From NCBI GenBank assembly GCA_030272585.1, contig BSYQ01000013.1:2852001-2916000 (forward strand): a DNA stretch of 64,000 bases. The letters are read 5' to 3'. Of this stretch, positions 49,001 to 60,699 are shown piece by piece. The translations under genes were made by a program, and so were the position numbers. The stretch comes from Bryopsis sp. KO-2023 (taxonomy: Eukaryota; Chlorophyta; Ulvophyceae; Bryopsidales; Bryopsidaceae). The first letter of the stretch is position 1. Each line of letters begins with the position of its first letter. The notes under the pieces were generated by a model. The model was not told where the DNA came from. It did no database searches and saw only the letters and a list, made by a program, of their open reading frames with translations.

Positions 49001-49606
49001 GCCATACTGGACATGGATGTTGAAATTACCCCCCATGTCGACGCTGTGGAAATCGACCCCGATGTGGTGGAGATCGGCAGGAAATGGTTTGATTTTGACG
49101 AAAAACGGCACCCAAGGCTGAGGATTCATTGTCAAGATGCGCTGAAATTCATGGAAACGTCGAAACGAGGGTTGTATGATTTAATCCTGATTGATGTTGC
49201 TTCCAGTGGGATGGAGAGGGGCGCTCTGGTTGCACCACCGGCCGATTTCTACAGGGAGGAGTTTCTGAACGTGATGCATGCACGCATGTCTGACTCAGGG
49301 ATCGTCGCAGTGAATGTTGCGGGGGAAAGAGGAAAATCGGTGGAGGTTTTTCGTGCCTTCCAGCGAGTTTTTCCTCAAGTGGTGGCTTTGAACATACCCT
49401 CGCAAGAAGTCGTGTTTGCGAAAAAGGGGGGACTCGGAGGCGATTTGTTGGATAAGTTGAAACAATTGGTGGATGAAAAGGAGAGCTTGATTTGTGATGT
49501 TGCAAGGGGGACTCTCGAGGAAATTGAAGCTAATAAATCAAAAATAGGCGTGTTGATGGGTTGGTGCAATGGGGACACCGTGTCGACGAACGCAGGCAAA
49601 AATTAA
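46099..49606 (+). CDS. Fusion of YkgJ-type Cys-cluster domain with METTL13/spermidine-synthase-like methyltransferase
   Basis: Seven exons join exactly in frame: 46099-46159, 46366-46442, 46832-47035, 47490-47622, 47931-48099, 48356-48485 and 48809-49606, giving about 523 residues. Residues from about 20 to 140 match the YkgJ (CxxCxxCC, UPF0153) family, thought to bind zinc or iron: WFSGGLSFECTLCGKCCKR, then SCVFLGRDNKCRVHEAKP and CRTYPFHPEH. The second half has RAFIFKNTPTFVQTEI, GMVLSLYLWL and the Rossmann motif VAVLGAGCGALPNAI, then VDAVEIDPDVVEIGRKWF, LRIHCQDAL and YDLILIDV. This is the arrangement of spermidine-synthase-like methyltransferases close to the C-terminal domain of METTL13. 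The continuous, phase-matched exon chain argues for one gene. The substrate is unknown; protein methylation is a guess from METTL13. Confidence 0.85.
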
Positions 49607-50916
49607 ACGAACCAACCTTTCACATAACATTTTTCTGTTTAAATCCATTTCTTTTTCGCTAAAAAGAGTCTTTTGTTTGTTTGTTTCCTTTTTTTTCCCA
49701 AAAAAAGAGGGGCTCGACTAAACGAGTCTTTTCCTGCCACTCCCACTTCTGTCTTTTTTGTTTTTCATTTTTGAATAAGTTAACCGACGAAAGAAGAAGG
49801 GGGGGAGAACCCCCATCCACGCGCAGTTTTTTTTTCAGCGTTTCTTCAATTTCTTTTTTTTTCCCTCCCTCCTTCTTCACACCCCTCTTCTGTTCCATTA
49901 ATTTTTCTAAATAAAAAAAAGCATGTCTTTAAGAAACTTATTTTCTACTCTTACACCCCCCAAAAATTTTATCCATATGTGGTTTTTTTCCCCTTTCTTT
50001 CTTTCCCACTGCACAATGCCCGCCTTCTTATGTAACACATCCCTTTTTAACACCCCCCCCCCCCTTTTTTCCCCTCAAAAAACTAAATATATTTATAATT
50101 TAAATTTCCATCACTTTTTCTGATATCACTCTTTATCAATGTTATATCTCGAGAGGGGGCCGAAAAAAAAAGAAAAAAAAAACATCCCAAAAAAACCAAA
50201 ATAACAGCTGCAGCTGTTTTTGGAGGGGAAACTACGGGGCTTGTTAGGATAAAAGTGAAAAAAAAAGTGTTTCAAAAAAAACTATGAAATTAGTGATCCA
50301 CCCACTTGGAAGAATTTCCCCCGAAAAAAATTCAACATTTATCCTAAAGGTGCATGAATGCCAATGTTTTTTTCCCTGAAAAAAATACACACCTGGAATG
50401 CTTTTTTTTTCCCCTGAATCTTTCTTCATGTCTTTTTTTTTCTCTCTTTTCTTCCTTTTTTTTCTCGTCTTTTTTTTACTCATCCACAAAACGAACATCT
50501 CTTTCTTAGTAGCACCACCCTGGTTTCGATTAACCTTCTATGATCTACACTTCAATTTTCAGAAACATCAAACTTTTCTGTAAAATAAAAAGACCATTCC
50601 ACAGGAAAAATATAAATAAATACATACATATATGTATATGTAAGGGTCTACCTCTTTCCCCCATCTCACTCCCCAAACCCTTTTCCCTTTTTTTTACAAC
50701 TTCAAAATTACTCTCAACATTTTTGGATAGAGCCCCCCCCCCCCCTTTCCCCTCTTCTATTCCACCAGTTTTTTTTCTCTTTTTTATTTTTTTTTTTTTG
50801 GGGGGGGGGAGGAGTTTTCTCGTCAAGAGAAATCATTACACACTTGGGCATTTCTAAGATGAGCTCTCTTTCGTTTCCCTTCTAAACCCCAACCTATAAA
50901 ATTCCCAAAACCTCCA
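49607..50916. other. Stretch with no gene
   Basis: The 3' flanks of the two convergent genes. It is rich in T-, C- and A-runs, with a T-run to G-run junction at about 50789-50811 and a C-run near 50732. No coding signal. Confidence 0.5.
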
Positions 50917-51807
50917 TTATTGCAACACGGCTTTCATCACCCGCCAACTCACCTCGAAAAAGAAAACCCCGTTGAAACACCAGAACATGGCGGACAGCGG
51001 CGACGATCTCGGGACGAAATGAATTCCATGCGCTCGCATGGACCTCATTACGAACCTCAACCTTGCCCGATGAATCGTGGCGTAAGCCAGCAGCGAGGGA
51101 ATAACCCAACCCACCCACAGAAGCACGAACATGATAATCAGCCGACAAGGCGACCCCACCGGGCTCGTCATTTTCGCCAGCCTCTCGCTCACTTCCCCAG
51201 AGTCTGACATGCCGATCAACGTCGTGCCGATTCTGTCCAGCTGAGTTTCGCATGCACGAAAGAATCGCAGCCACTCCGGGTTTCCAAAACAATTTCCGCA
51301 CAGCCCCAAACCGAAAAACGAGGCCGTCGCCAGGGACACCGTCTGGGAAAGCAGCTGGACTTTGAACCCCACCATGCAAACGAAAGGCTGGATCATGAGA
51401 ATCACCAGCAAGCTGATCAGCACCACGACATCCGGGGTCGAGCTCGATCCGCCAGGGGTTCCGTACTGAGACCCGACATACGCCACCGTCAGCGTCCCGG
51501 TGAAACGACACAACAGGAGATACTGCACTCGCCACCTTTGGTAAGTGCGCGAGTTGAAATGGATCCCCACAAACAGAATCATCTTTTCCACGCCGATCAA
51601 CCCCAGCAGAAACAGCGGCAACGGTCGACATCCAAGCGACCTGACGAGAAAGGGCACGAACACCAGAAACACCGGCCCGGTGGCGATCGACCCAGCCCTA
51701 TCCCACTTTGACAGCGACGTAGCCCACCACCAACGCCAGAACTCGTCTTCCAGGCTGATGCTGACGTCGACCATGGCTTCCGGGACAAACCCGCGAGCAT
51801 TTCTCAC
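50917..51807 (-). CDS. Single-exon multi-pass membrane protein, unidentified
   Basis: An uninterrupted frame of 296 residues with clear hydrophobic helices: GPVFLVFVPFLV, LPLFLLGLIGVEKMILFVGI, VVVLISLLVILMIQPFVCMVG, SFFGLGLCGNCFG, LIIMFVLLWVGWVIPSLLAY and a C-terminal AMFWCFNGVFFFEVSW. That suggests 6-8 membrane spans. It begins with a Trp-rich amphipathic stretch (EDEFWRWWWATSLSKW). I recognise no family. The start could be 51807 or the in-frame ATG at 51774. Its start lies 289 bases from the divergent SecE-like gene. It is one of the few intronless genes here, so a retrocopy origin is possible, but no poly(A) trace is distinguishable from the general A-run background. Confidence 0.7.
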   Translation of the reverse strand: MRNARGFVPEAMVDVSISLEDEFWRWWWATSLSKWDRAGSIATGPVFLVFVPFLVRSLGCRPLPLFLLGLIGVEKMILFVGIHFNSRTYQRWRVQYLLLCRFTGTLTVAYVGSQYGTPGGSSSTPDVVVLISLLVILMIQPFVCMVGFKVQLLSQTVSLATASFFGLGLCGNCFGNPEWLRFFRACETQLDRIGTTLIGMSDSGEVSERLAKMTSPVGSPCRLIIMFVLLWVGWVIPSLLAYATIHRARLRFVMRSMRAHGIHFVPRSSPLSAMFWCFNGVFFFEVSWRVMKAVLQ

Positions 51808-52096
51808 CTAGAACCAGTTCCTTACTCTTGCTTGTTGATTCACGAGGTAATACGGGAAAAAACAGCAGCCGCAAGGCCGACGGGCGAGGTCCCCTACCCT
51901 CTCGTCAAGCTATGAGGCCATGCGTTCCGCCAGAAATTGTTTCTGGGGTAGAGCAGATTTTGAAAAGAAAGGTTCCACTCCGAGGTTTAGTCATCATCTA
52001 ACACTCGTCATCCTTTTCGCTTTTTTTTTTTTCTTTTTTTTCCTCGATTTAGGGTTGTGTTCACAGGCTCCAGGGCTCGTCGCAGTTCGGAGTTCG
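51808..52096. promoter_or_regulatory. Head-to-head intergenic region
   Basis: 289 bases between the start codons of the minus-strand membrane protein gene and the plus-strand SecE-like gene, presumably holding both promoters. A T-rich tract lies at about 52020-52042. An upstream in-frame ATG at 51920 would extend the SecE-like protein through this tract as a poly-Phe segment, which I consider non-coding. Confidence 0.45.
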
Positions 52097-53518
52097 ATGG
52101 ACGGAGTTGCGTTCGCAGAGGTTTCGGGCTGCCTAGGGGGTGGGCTGGTTCCGCGGAAAAATCCCTCGGTGAAGAGCCTGGCTTATGTATGTGCAGTGTC
52201 AAGGTTTAGTTTTTGGATCTCTGGCTTCTTGTGGTTTAAAAAAAGAAACCCTCGAGCTTTCCACACCATAAAGGAGTGAGGTGCTGGTCAAAATATGAGT
52301 GCAACATGGATATCTGTGGAAATTCTGTGCAGCCTTGTTAAAATCTGAAATGAATTTCATTGAGGGCGATGATCAAAAGACAATCTATGAAAAACGGTAT
52401 TTCATTTAGTAGCTGTGGTGTTCTTATTGAGGCTAGTTCTTAAATTGAAACAGCCCGGGTGATATGGCCTGAAGTCGAATTTCAATTGGGAAAAACAATT
52501 CCTCTTTTCTGTTGAATATAGGGCTGGCATTCTGATCTGCCGGTTACAAAAAGGAGAGAATGAAAATTATTTGGTGGTAGTTTTCATAGAGGCTTGATAT
52601 TTTCTGCTTTTTTTGAAAGGCATTCAAATGTGGGATTACCCCACTGGAAATCTACTGGTGGATGATTTCCCAGCAAAACTTTCAGAAGTCAGAACGTAAT
52701 TATTAGCTTATTCAGTAGATAGGATTTTTTTCAAGTTTGCTGGGTTTTTTTTTTTTTTTGGGGGGGGGGGTTGGTCGGGACAGACAAGTTGAGGGATAGC
52801 TTTGGGCTGCAGTAAATAGAAAAAAAAAGAAAAAGAGATGGAGTAGCCATGTGTGTTTTTGTTAGGTGTTTTTCTTAATGTGCTTACGTTTGTTTTTGCA
52901 GATCCATCGGCGAGAATTGGCTGGCCCGCGTAGGTAAGTCAATCCATCATTTTATTTTTGTTCTGTGGAATTCTGCCCCCACTCTTTCATTAAAAAAAAA
53001 AAAATCCTAGCCGCCCCTCTACTTCACAATCAATTTTTTTTTTAATCCTCCATTTCAATCGAGCTCATACAAAACCTCGACGGCTTCAACCCGGATACAG
53101 AAGTTCCTGCAACCGATGCAAAATTGCATGAGTTTTTTTAATTATTATTTTCCAAATCAAAAACAATAATGAGTGATGGTGTCTCTGTTGCAGATTTCAC
53201 CATCTGTCCCCTTGTATACACCACACTCGCTTTCGACCCTCGAAACCCAAAACTGTAGCAACTTGTGCCACTCCATCCCAATCCGAGCCAAGCACCCCCC
53301 CGAACGGGGGCTGGTGGAGTTACCTCTTCGCCTTGATCAACCAGCGAGCCAAGCAAGTGTTGAAACCTGACTGGAGTCAGTATCATCTCCCCAGCCCAGG
53401 GCAGGTGGTGTGGAAAACTGGTTGCGTGCTGTTTGCTATGGTGGCGTTGGCATTGATAATGTGCGTCCTTGATTCGGGGTTAATGAAAATGTACCAATAT
53501 TTTTTTGTAAAGTCTTGA
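52097..53518 (+). CDS. Plastid preprotein translocase subunit SecE-like
   Basis: Three exons join in frame: 52097-52186, 52902-52933 and 53194-53518, giving 148 residues. The C-terminal part has the SecE plan: an amphipathic helix (GGWWSYLFALINQRAKQVL), the conserved hinge (KPDWSQYHLPSPGQVVWKTG, equivalent to KVxWPSxxQVxxxT) and one membrane helix (VLFAMVALALIMCVLD). SecE is the single-span clamp subunit of the SecYE channel; in algae and plants the nuclear copy serves the thylakoid Sec system. The N-terminal half is basic, rich in Ser/Thr/Pro/His and poor in acidic residues (RFHHLSPCIHHTRFRPSK), ending at VATCA, which resembles a stromal processing site. That fits a plastid transit peptide. 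No N-terminal signal peptide is seen with this start. This is the best clue to a plastid-bearing host. A Sec61-gamma homologue is less likely. Confidence 0.72.
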
Positions 53519-54835
53519 CAAGAGTGTCGGCAAGGGGTGTGAAGTTTCAACTTCGAAAAAATCCTGAGTGAAAATTTGGATATATGACATATTTCAAAGA
53601 TTCTTCAAGGAATTGTGAGGTTTACTCTGCAATAAAAGTTTGCAGGAAAATTGATCGATCTGAAGTTTCCATGCATGGGCGCAAGCCAAGTTTATTGCTA
53701 TCCTTTTCAGGATGATTGCATTTTTGTCAGACTGACAATGTCCGAATCAATCTAGTGATGAGACTTGGGAATATTACTGTTCATATCTGTTTCGAGTACT
53801 CAACAAAATGGTTTAAAGTATTGCTGGGGTTTGAAGTAAGTGGAGGAATCGACCGAGATTGTGTTATTACATCAACTCAACCAGGCTATATTTTATCCAA
53901 AAGTTTCATCCAAAACTTTAAACTTTTTTGTCGTTCTGCAAAACAGTTTCACAAATGAATAACCATTGATGTATGGTGCAAGGTGCTTCAGAACATTCGC
54001 ACAACATATCATCCGAGCAATTGTTTTTCAGAAAACAATACCACAAAGAGTTATTTTCAAACATTTGTATAAAAATCAGTGCTCAAGTTTACAAGTTTAC
54101 ACAGACCCACCCAAGTCCTGATTTTTTTAGTTATCCCATTTTTTTTTTGCAGCATTCTGCGTTTGTTCATTCCGCTCTTCATTTTTTTTTGTTTCTAATC
54201 TATTCCCTGACTAGAATACTGGAATGTCGAAATAAACAAACATAAACAAGATAACTGAATAATTACATCATCAACAACTTCACAAAATGGGAAAAGTGAA
54301 GCACCACTTTTCTTTTTCTGTTCTTTTTTTTTTTTTGGTTCTGGATGCTACTTCCCCAAACCCCCACCCACCAAAACTACGCAACCCCAAATTTTGATGT
54401 TGGTACTTTGAATGAACCCCCCCGTGCTCCAGAAAGGAAAGATTTATGCGCAGCCGCACACCTCCTCCCCATCTTGGAAGACATTTCCGTCCTTGGTGGC
54501 TGAGCACCTTGCACTGTTGATTCGAAGAAAAACAAAGGGGGGAAATAATCAGTCAGACAGCACATTTCTCATTATTTCCATTCTGAAAGGGTCAAAAACA
54601 CCGCCAATGGCTTCAGATTGATGCAAATCCTTTGAAAAAATACTATCCCTTATTCGTTTTTCTGGGGAAATAATGCAGCCACGTGCAGATAAGCACAGTG
54701 ACAGGCAGGGCCAACATAATTTGAATGCTTTGTTTGTGAGCGACAATCTCTCTGTCAGTCATGCAGTCAATATCATCATATATATTTATATATATATATA
54801 TATAAATAAAATATTCGGTTGCCTTATGAAGAAAC
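53519..54835. other. Stretch with no confident gene
   Basis: The 3' flanks of two convergent genes. It contains AT-rich sequence, a T-run near 54325 and a (TA)n tract near 54780-54806. No recognisable domains in the short ORFs. Confidence 0.45.
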
Positions 54836-56300
54836 TTACAAGTTTTCGCGGTTTCTGGGACTGCAGAAGCAAACATCGCCATTGTTCAGGCCAGCACTGC
54901 AGCATCGAGCGAATTTCCCGGAGCACAATCGGCCAGTAACGGCGACACCCTGAGCATCAGTGAAAGCGGCGCCCACGCCATCAACTGAACTGTTTCCAAC
55001 CTGCGTAACCGTGGTCTCAATTTCGTCCAGCGACGACCCGACCTCAGCGTCGATGAAGGAGTCGGTAACTGCAAAGAAAAAAATGCATGCATCGATCAGC
55101 AAAGGTGTGTTCAGTGACATCTCCCAGATGCAGCCGAAATCCATCATGCAGCATTGACGCAGAGATCAACACGGTTCCAATTCTGGAACGATCGAGAAAA
55201 CAGAAAGGAAACAAAGAGAGGAGATTTTTGGCGCTACTCACATCCAGAGCAGTCGACGAAAGCTTGCAAAAACACGAGGATGGATGCGATCGGCTTGGCA
55301 AGGGCGGTGGCCTGGACAGTCTGGTCAGCGAAAGCTGAACCGGGCCCGCTCAGGCAAGCACTGGCTGTCGCACTGGCAAAGACGGCAGCAAAGGCGTCGG
55401 ATTTGGCCCCCAAGGCAGCCTGAGCAACTGCTCTGTTGATTCCATTGAGATCAGCTATGACGATGGCATCCACAAAAAGTTCGGCAAAGGCGACAGCGAA
55501 TGCCTGTCCGGTGGCTCCGGCGTTGGAACATCCATTGCCCTCGCCTTCGATGATGACGTCGGCCACCGCATCGACCGTAACCGAAGCACCCGCAATTCCA
55601 ACCGCCTTGGCTTCGATTTCAATGAACTCCCCCACCGATGGGCAGTACGAGCTCTTCACCAGTGGACTTGGAACAGGTGTGAGGAAATCGACGACCCTTT
55701 TGATGATCGTCACGATTTCGCTCCGGGCGACGGTGTAAGCCTGCACCACCATGAGCAAGTTTCGTCAGCCCCTTTCCCAGGTAAAGTCCCAGAAGTATTA
55801 TTCCACAGCGCGACGAAAAATATCGCACCTCACTGTTGGCGATAGCGACCGAGCTGCCTTCACCGCTTGTGATCCTCAGGGTGCTTGAAGCAGACGCGCT
55901 TCCATCCCGGGAGTTGCTGGTGGCTGAAGACTGCGAATTCAAGGAGGCAATGGATCCTTGTGCCGTCACTGCAAGGGTAGAACAGGACGTGAAGGTGTGA
56001 GCGCACTCTTAACTTCCGAGCTGTTCCAACCACGGGAAAAGGCAATATGCATGAATAATCGTTTCGACCCCAGATCCTCACCTGTCGAGATTTGCAGAGC
56101 TGCGGCAACAAGCTGTGTGACGAAAAAAAACCGAGAACGTAAGGACAAAGTGGAAAAAACCTGAGGTGAGATCCCACAGCGACAATTTTTCAAAACGCTT
56201 TCTCTCTCGTCTCGCCCCCCCCCCCCCCAACACCCTACTCCAGCAACGAAGATCCTCTTACCAGGGCAGAAAAAAGGACACCAGTGCGTTGGACCGCCAT
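54836..56300 (-). CDS. Secreted Ala/Val-rich protein with Cys-rich C-terminus
   Basis: Five minus-strand exons join in frame: 56262-56300, 56082-56112, 55829-55968, 55242-55740 and 54836-55068, giving about 313 residues. MAVQRTGVLFSALLVAAAL is a signal peptide. Next is a Ser/Ala-rich stretch (SATSNSRDGSASASSTLRI). The central domain has alternating small-residue patterns (EAKAVGIAGASVTVDAVADV, AFAVAFAELFVDAIV, AFAAVFASATASACLSG), suggesting a beta-rich or coiled extracellular fold. It ends in a Cys-rich patch (CSGKFARCCSAG, DVCFC). I know of Ala-rich secreted proteins with this look in algae and early plants, but no function. It is probably an extracellular or wall protein, by inference from the leader and composition. 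Confidence 0.75.
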
Positions 56301-59131
56301 AGTGGGTATAATATTTACTCCCTTTCTTTTTTACTTTCGGATAAGCGTCTTTGAGTTGGCTCAAGCAGTACTACTGTTTACTTGCGCCAGCGCCTTAATT
56401 TCTTTCGAGTGCTTGGATGTGTTGATTCTTTTCTGCGCCAGACCCATGCTTTTGTAGGGTAGACGGAACGGCAGCAGCGCGAATCTTCACATTGAAATCA
56501 CTCTGTGATTTCACACATCACACGCACTTCATAGTGCACACACATCTTCAGAAAAAGAATGGAAGAGTGGCCAGAGGGAGAACACGAGGTGCGCCGGGGT
56601 GGCCAGAGATATCTTACCATGCTTCATGCGGAGTTCAACGGAGGAGGGCTAGCAGTCAGCTGCTCGCGTTTATCTTCTTGTCGAAAATCTTGTCTAGAGA
56701 CGAGATATGATATCGTTATTGATCTGGCGGTGGAATATCGCCGAAGCTGAGCGCTCGGTGTTGGAAGGTGCCGATTGCGGAGGTCTGCCCCCGATAGCAT
56801 CGGAATTTCACGGAAATATCCACCGAAACGCCGCCGAATTTCACTCTTTTTTTTTACTTGGTGGCTGGAGGATGTGAGGGGGAGATTTGCATGCTCAGCA
56901 CCTCCGCTTGCTTTCCTCGTTCCCCACCGCCAGGATGATTTTCCTCAATGTGAAAAATCTTTGAGGTTATGGGGGTTGGATGAAATCAGCAAACTACCTT
57001 GTTTTTTGTGCATTTTGATAGGTTTCACTCAGATATGAAAGTGAAATCAGTTTTTTTTTTTCAAAAAGCGATCAGTGATTAATAGCGAAAGGCATTTCCA
57101 CCAATTTCTGAGGCAAACTGGCACTAACACCACTTCCGAATTGTTTTGATATCAACTCTGGGGGTGGAGGAGTGTGATGCTCAGAAAGACACAATGCTGG
57201 TGTGGTGTCAGTAGCAAGTTTTTTTCTTCCTCTTTGACAAAGATTTGACAGCATTTCACTGCTCCTCCACCTCGAGAGTGTGATTTTTCGATTGGGGGTT
57301 GGAAACTGAAACTTTTGGCTGGAAATCATGCGGAAGTCATTGGTTCAAACAACACTATTTGATCCATTATGTCGACCACATCAGACAGTCCTTTGGAGAC
57401 GTTTGCTGCTTCAAACCAAAACGCTGGATAGTTACATTAAAACAGACAACATTAGGCAGTCCCCCCCTCCCCGAATTCCCCTCCCCCCCTCCCCAAATAC
57501 ACAAAAAAGCAGAGTGTATGTAACCGACCACAGGCCTATAGTCATCAAACTAAGACGAATGTTTTGGCCAACCTATCAACAAGACTCATGTTGTCAGGCG
57601 CCTTCCCCCGAGTGATTAGTTTTCCTTTTTTGGCAAAATTCTTATTTGTTTTTTCCTGTCTTAGACGAATCATGGTTTAGACATCTATTAATGTATCATA
57701 ACTGGAGCGTTCACCTTCCCCATCTCCCCCCCTTTTTTCTTTTTTTTTATTTTAAACCCATGGACAGGATTTTCCAAGAAGTCGAATGTTTGCTGTCAGT
57801 AGGCCCTGATAATCAAGTTTTAATCTGAAGGATGAGGAGCATGATTCTTATCCAATATTTGAAAAGAAAAATTTATATATTTATTTAAAGATGGGTCCCT
57901 TCCAAATCTATTTGGAAAAAACAACGAACAAAAAAAAACACAGAATTTACATTTTGTTTGGGAGGAAAGGGGACGTATTTTTCTTTTCGAAACCCCACCC
58001 TCCCCTCCAAATTCAAAAAAAAAAGTGACTGGAAAAGACAATACATGATCCAGTCAGTCTGGGAGAAAGGGAAAAAAAAAACACCACCAGCACCACCGTA
58101 AAAAGTTATCGTTTACTTAAAAGGAGTGCTTGCACCCCACCCCGCCCCCCCCTTCCACATACTCACACACACGCAAATACAAAAAAATACAAAATGCATA
58201 AAGAAAAATTCAAAATAACAACCGGTGCATTTTGAAAGGATTGTTTTTTGTAAGTATATATTTCTCCCCCCCTCTTCTCATCTACCCCAAATTTCCTCGT
58301 CTAGCTTTTTTTTTCCCCAAATTCAATCTGGCTGCAACGGTTTTTCCTTTTTTTTTCTTTTTTTTCCCACCACAAAAAGGTCAGAAACACTCTACTCCAC
58401 TTTCCACCCCCAAAAACCAACCAAATCACCGGAAAAAAAAACTTCCTGGAAAAATACCGTCCAACCTTAGAAGCCACAAACGCTGCCTTTCCCAGAGGGA
58501 AAACCAAAAAACCAAAAAAAAAAGACGAGGGAAAAAAAAAAACAGAAAAGAAAAGTATAGCCCTCATTTTTTTTTTCTTCCCCTTAAGGTTTGGAAACTC
58601 AAAGCTCCATGCGAGGATAACGTTGATTTGTTGAATTGCGTCTTCCTCCCTTTGGCTTCTTCCAAATTTCAACTTACTATCAAGTGCTTGCCATGGATGG
58701 TCTATTTCACCTCTCCCCCCCCCCAAAAAAAAATATTTACACAATTAAAGGTGCACCTCTTTCCTTTAATCCTTGGGGTTTTTTTCCAGCATTTTTTTTC
58801 CAGTGTAGCATTTTTTTTCAGAAGAAAAGGAAGGGAGAAAGGGGAAAGAGGTGAGATCACCCCCTAACAAAAATTGTTTTCACTTTTTTTTTGTCTGCCT
58901 GGGCCGCCACTTCCACAACATCCATCTAAAACCCACCCACCCAATTTCTTCATATTCAGTCACCCCAATCCCTCTTCCACTGCTTTCAGCATTTTTGATT
59001 TTGTTTTCAGGGTTTCAATCTCCTGTTTCAAGGGTTTTGAATTTTTTTTTCCTCACTGGCTGTTTGTTTTCCCCACCCCTTTGCCATCAAATGGAGCGAG
59101 GGGAGGGAAAAGGGCAGCTTCCATTTCATAG
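56301..59131. other. Stretch with no confident gene
   Basis: The first 400 bases may include the promoter of the secreted-protein gene. The rest holds short ORFs only, with C-rich, T-rich and A-rich tracts from 57700 to 59100, including a C-run/A-run at about 58715-58731. Nothing recognisable is coded. Confidence 0.45.
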
Positions 59132-59894
59132 CTAATGTGATATAACATCCCCAGATTCTCCTGTTAGACATACGGCTTCCTCCCCCTCCGTCATGTCAGA
59201 CAAAGCCTCCCCTTGCTCGTCTGACTCTCTACCAACCGAAGCCTCCCCTTGCTCGTCCGACTCTCTACCGATCGAACCACCATCATCTTCCTCCCCACCA
59301 CCACTGCCACCTTTATCTTTCCCCAACCCCTCACGATAATCCCTGATGTTTTCCTCCACCTTTTTGCTCAGCTCCTCCCGAAGCCCCGGTCGGTAGCCCA
59401 ACAAAAACAGCAACTCAAACCACACAAACAGGGGCGCCAGGACGATGGATTGAAAGAAGCTATCCAACAGAGCTGGCTGTCGACCCTCCAGGATGATGTG
59501 ACCTGGGTGAATTTGCATGTACCAAGCAAACACATGCGTGAGGGCTGCCCATTTCCAGCCCCCCTCCACGAACGCCCACATCGCATTTCCTCCCACCCAC
59601 AAAGGAAGGCCGACGAACAGCCCCCATGTCAGACCAGCGATCGGGTCCAGCATTACGTAATATATTGCATACAGAGCCAGGAAAACGAACGACAGATTCA
59701 CGGAAAGCAGCCAGTTGTATGGCTCAGGGAGGGGATTTGGAAAGTAGGGGCCGGAGTGTGCAAACCACACAGCCACCGTCCATACCAGCACAGGGACGAA
59801 AACGAAATGCAACAATTGGTTCCAGGGGTTGTTGTGGTAGCTGCCGTACATCGTCAATTGGTCCAGCAGATTGAAGGGCCCATCGGAGCTACCC
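59132..59894 (-). CDS. Mpo1-like (DUF962/YGL010w) membrane protein, 3' exon
   Basis: The large last exon encodes nearly the whole protein: FNLLDQLTMYGSYHNNPWNQ, then HFVFVPVLVWTVAVW, LSVNLSFVFLALYAIYYVML, GLFVGLPLWVGGNAMWAF and HVFAWYMQIHPGHIILEGR, then LAPLFVWFELLFLLGY. This is the DUF962 plan. The conserved histidines (YGSYHNNPWNQLLH and WYMQIHPGH) match yeast Mpo1, an Fe-dependent dioxygenase that removes one carbon from 2-hydroxy fatty acids at the ER. The tail is hydrophilic and Glu/Ser-rich, with a near-repeat of GRESDEQGEA, beyond the usual length. The frame runs upstream of the internal ATG at 59857 to a likely splice acceptor at 59895, so the true start is in a 5' exon I could not identify. 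Confidence 0.85.
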
Positions 59895-60471
59895 CTTCAA
59901 AAAACCCCAACAGAAAAAAACAGTCGGCAAAGAATTCCGGTTCAATCTGCGATGTGAAATAGACTTATACATTTATTTTTATTTATTTATGCATTCTCAC
60001 ACACACATACAAACCTTTTTTTCTTTTTTTCGCACAATGACTAAGCAACATGAAGCTTCACACGCACTCGGTCGAATTGATATAAAGAAAAAAAAGAAAG
60101 AAAAGGGCAAAAACTGGAGCAACAGAAATCTTCTGGCAGCCATTGCACATCCGATTAATTAAAAGAAAAAAACAATTAATGCAGACTGACAGTGTAAGTC
60201 AGAAGGCTACTTGGGGGGGGGGGGGGGCATTAGCTTGATTTCTGTGACTTTTATAACCCACAGTTTTCTTACCCCCCTCTAAAAAATTAAAAAAAACCAT
60301 TTTTCAATTCAACAGACATCTATGAGGTATATCTAAAAATAAACATACTTCTGTTTGGAAAATAAATCTGGGAGGTGAAGTCTTGAAGAAATCCCCTGAC
60401 TGACTGGAAGAAAGGAAGCCTGTGGTTGAATATTCGATAAGCACCTACTCGGCTTTTGCCTCGGTCGGTTC
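59895..60471. other. Stretch possibly holding the 5' exon of the Mpo1-like gene
   Basis: AT-rich, with a G-run at about 60213-60227 and A-runs. A short 5' exon for the minus-strand gene is expected somewhere upstream, but I cannot place it. Confidence 0.35.
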
Positions 60472-60699
60472 TTGCCAGTCGAGCTGCCCAAAAACGTCAG
60501 TATGATTTCGACCACTCAGGTTTCTCCTGACCACGAAAGCTCTGCATTCGAAAAAACTTTCTTCAAAGGAAACACTCGAACCATCAATCAACCCAAACGA
60601 AAAAAAACGTCGACTGGCGAAACAAATTTAGTCGTCGACGACGACACGGGGGGGGATCGGATTCAAAACAGCAAAACGACGAAACGAGGAGCAGCTTAA
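60472..60699 (+). CDS. Possible small basic protein, unidentified
   Basis: A 75-codon frame with a coding-like composition, Ser/Thr/Lys-rich (NTRTINQPKRKKTSTGETN, then an acidic VVDDDTGGD), ending KTTKRGAA. An internal ATG (MISTTQVSPD) is an alternative start. It matches no family I know and could be a first exon or chance. Confidence 0.25.
   Translation: MPVELPKNVSMISTTQVSPDHESSAFEKTFFKGNTRTINQPKRKKTSTGETNLVVDDDTGGDRIQNSKTTKRGAA

Noticed and set aside
51920-52096. Upstream ATG giving the SecE-like protein a hydrophobic N-terminal signal
   Set aside because: The hydrophobic stretch is a poly-Phe read of a T-run of the kind seen all over the spacers, so I regard it as non-coding.
58232-58867. 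Plus-strand 211-codon ORF and overlapping minus ORF
   Set aside because: Poly-Phe and poly-Lys reads of homopolymer-rich spacer; no family match.
59249-59962. Plus-strand 237-codon ORF
   Set aside because: It is the antisense shadow of the Mpo1-like gene, whose minus-strand frame has clear family motifs.
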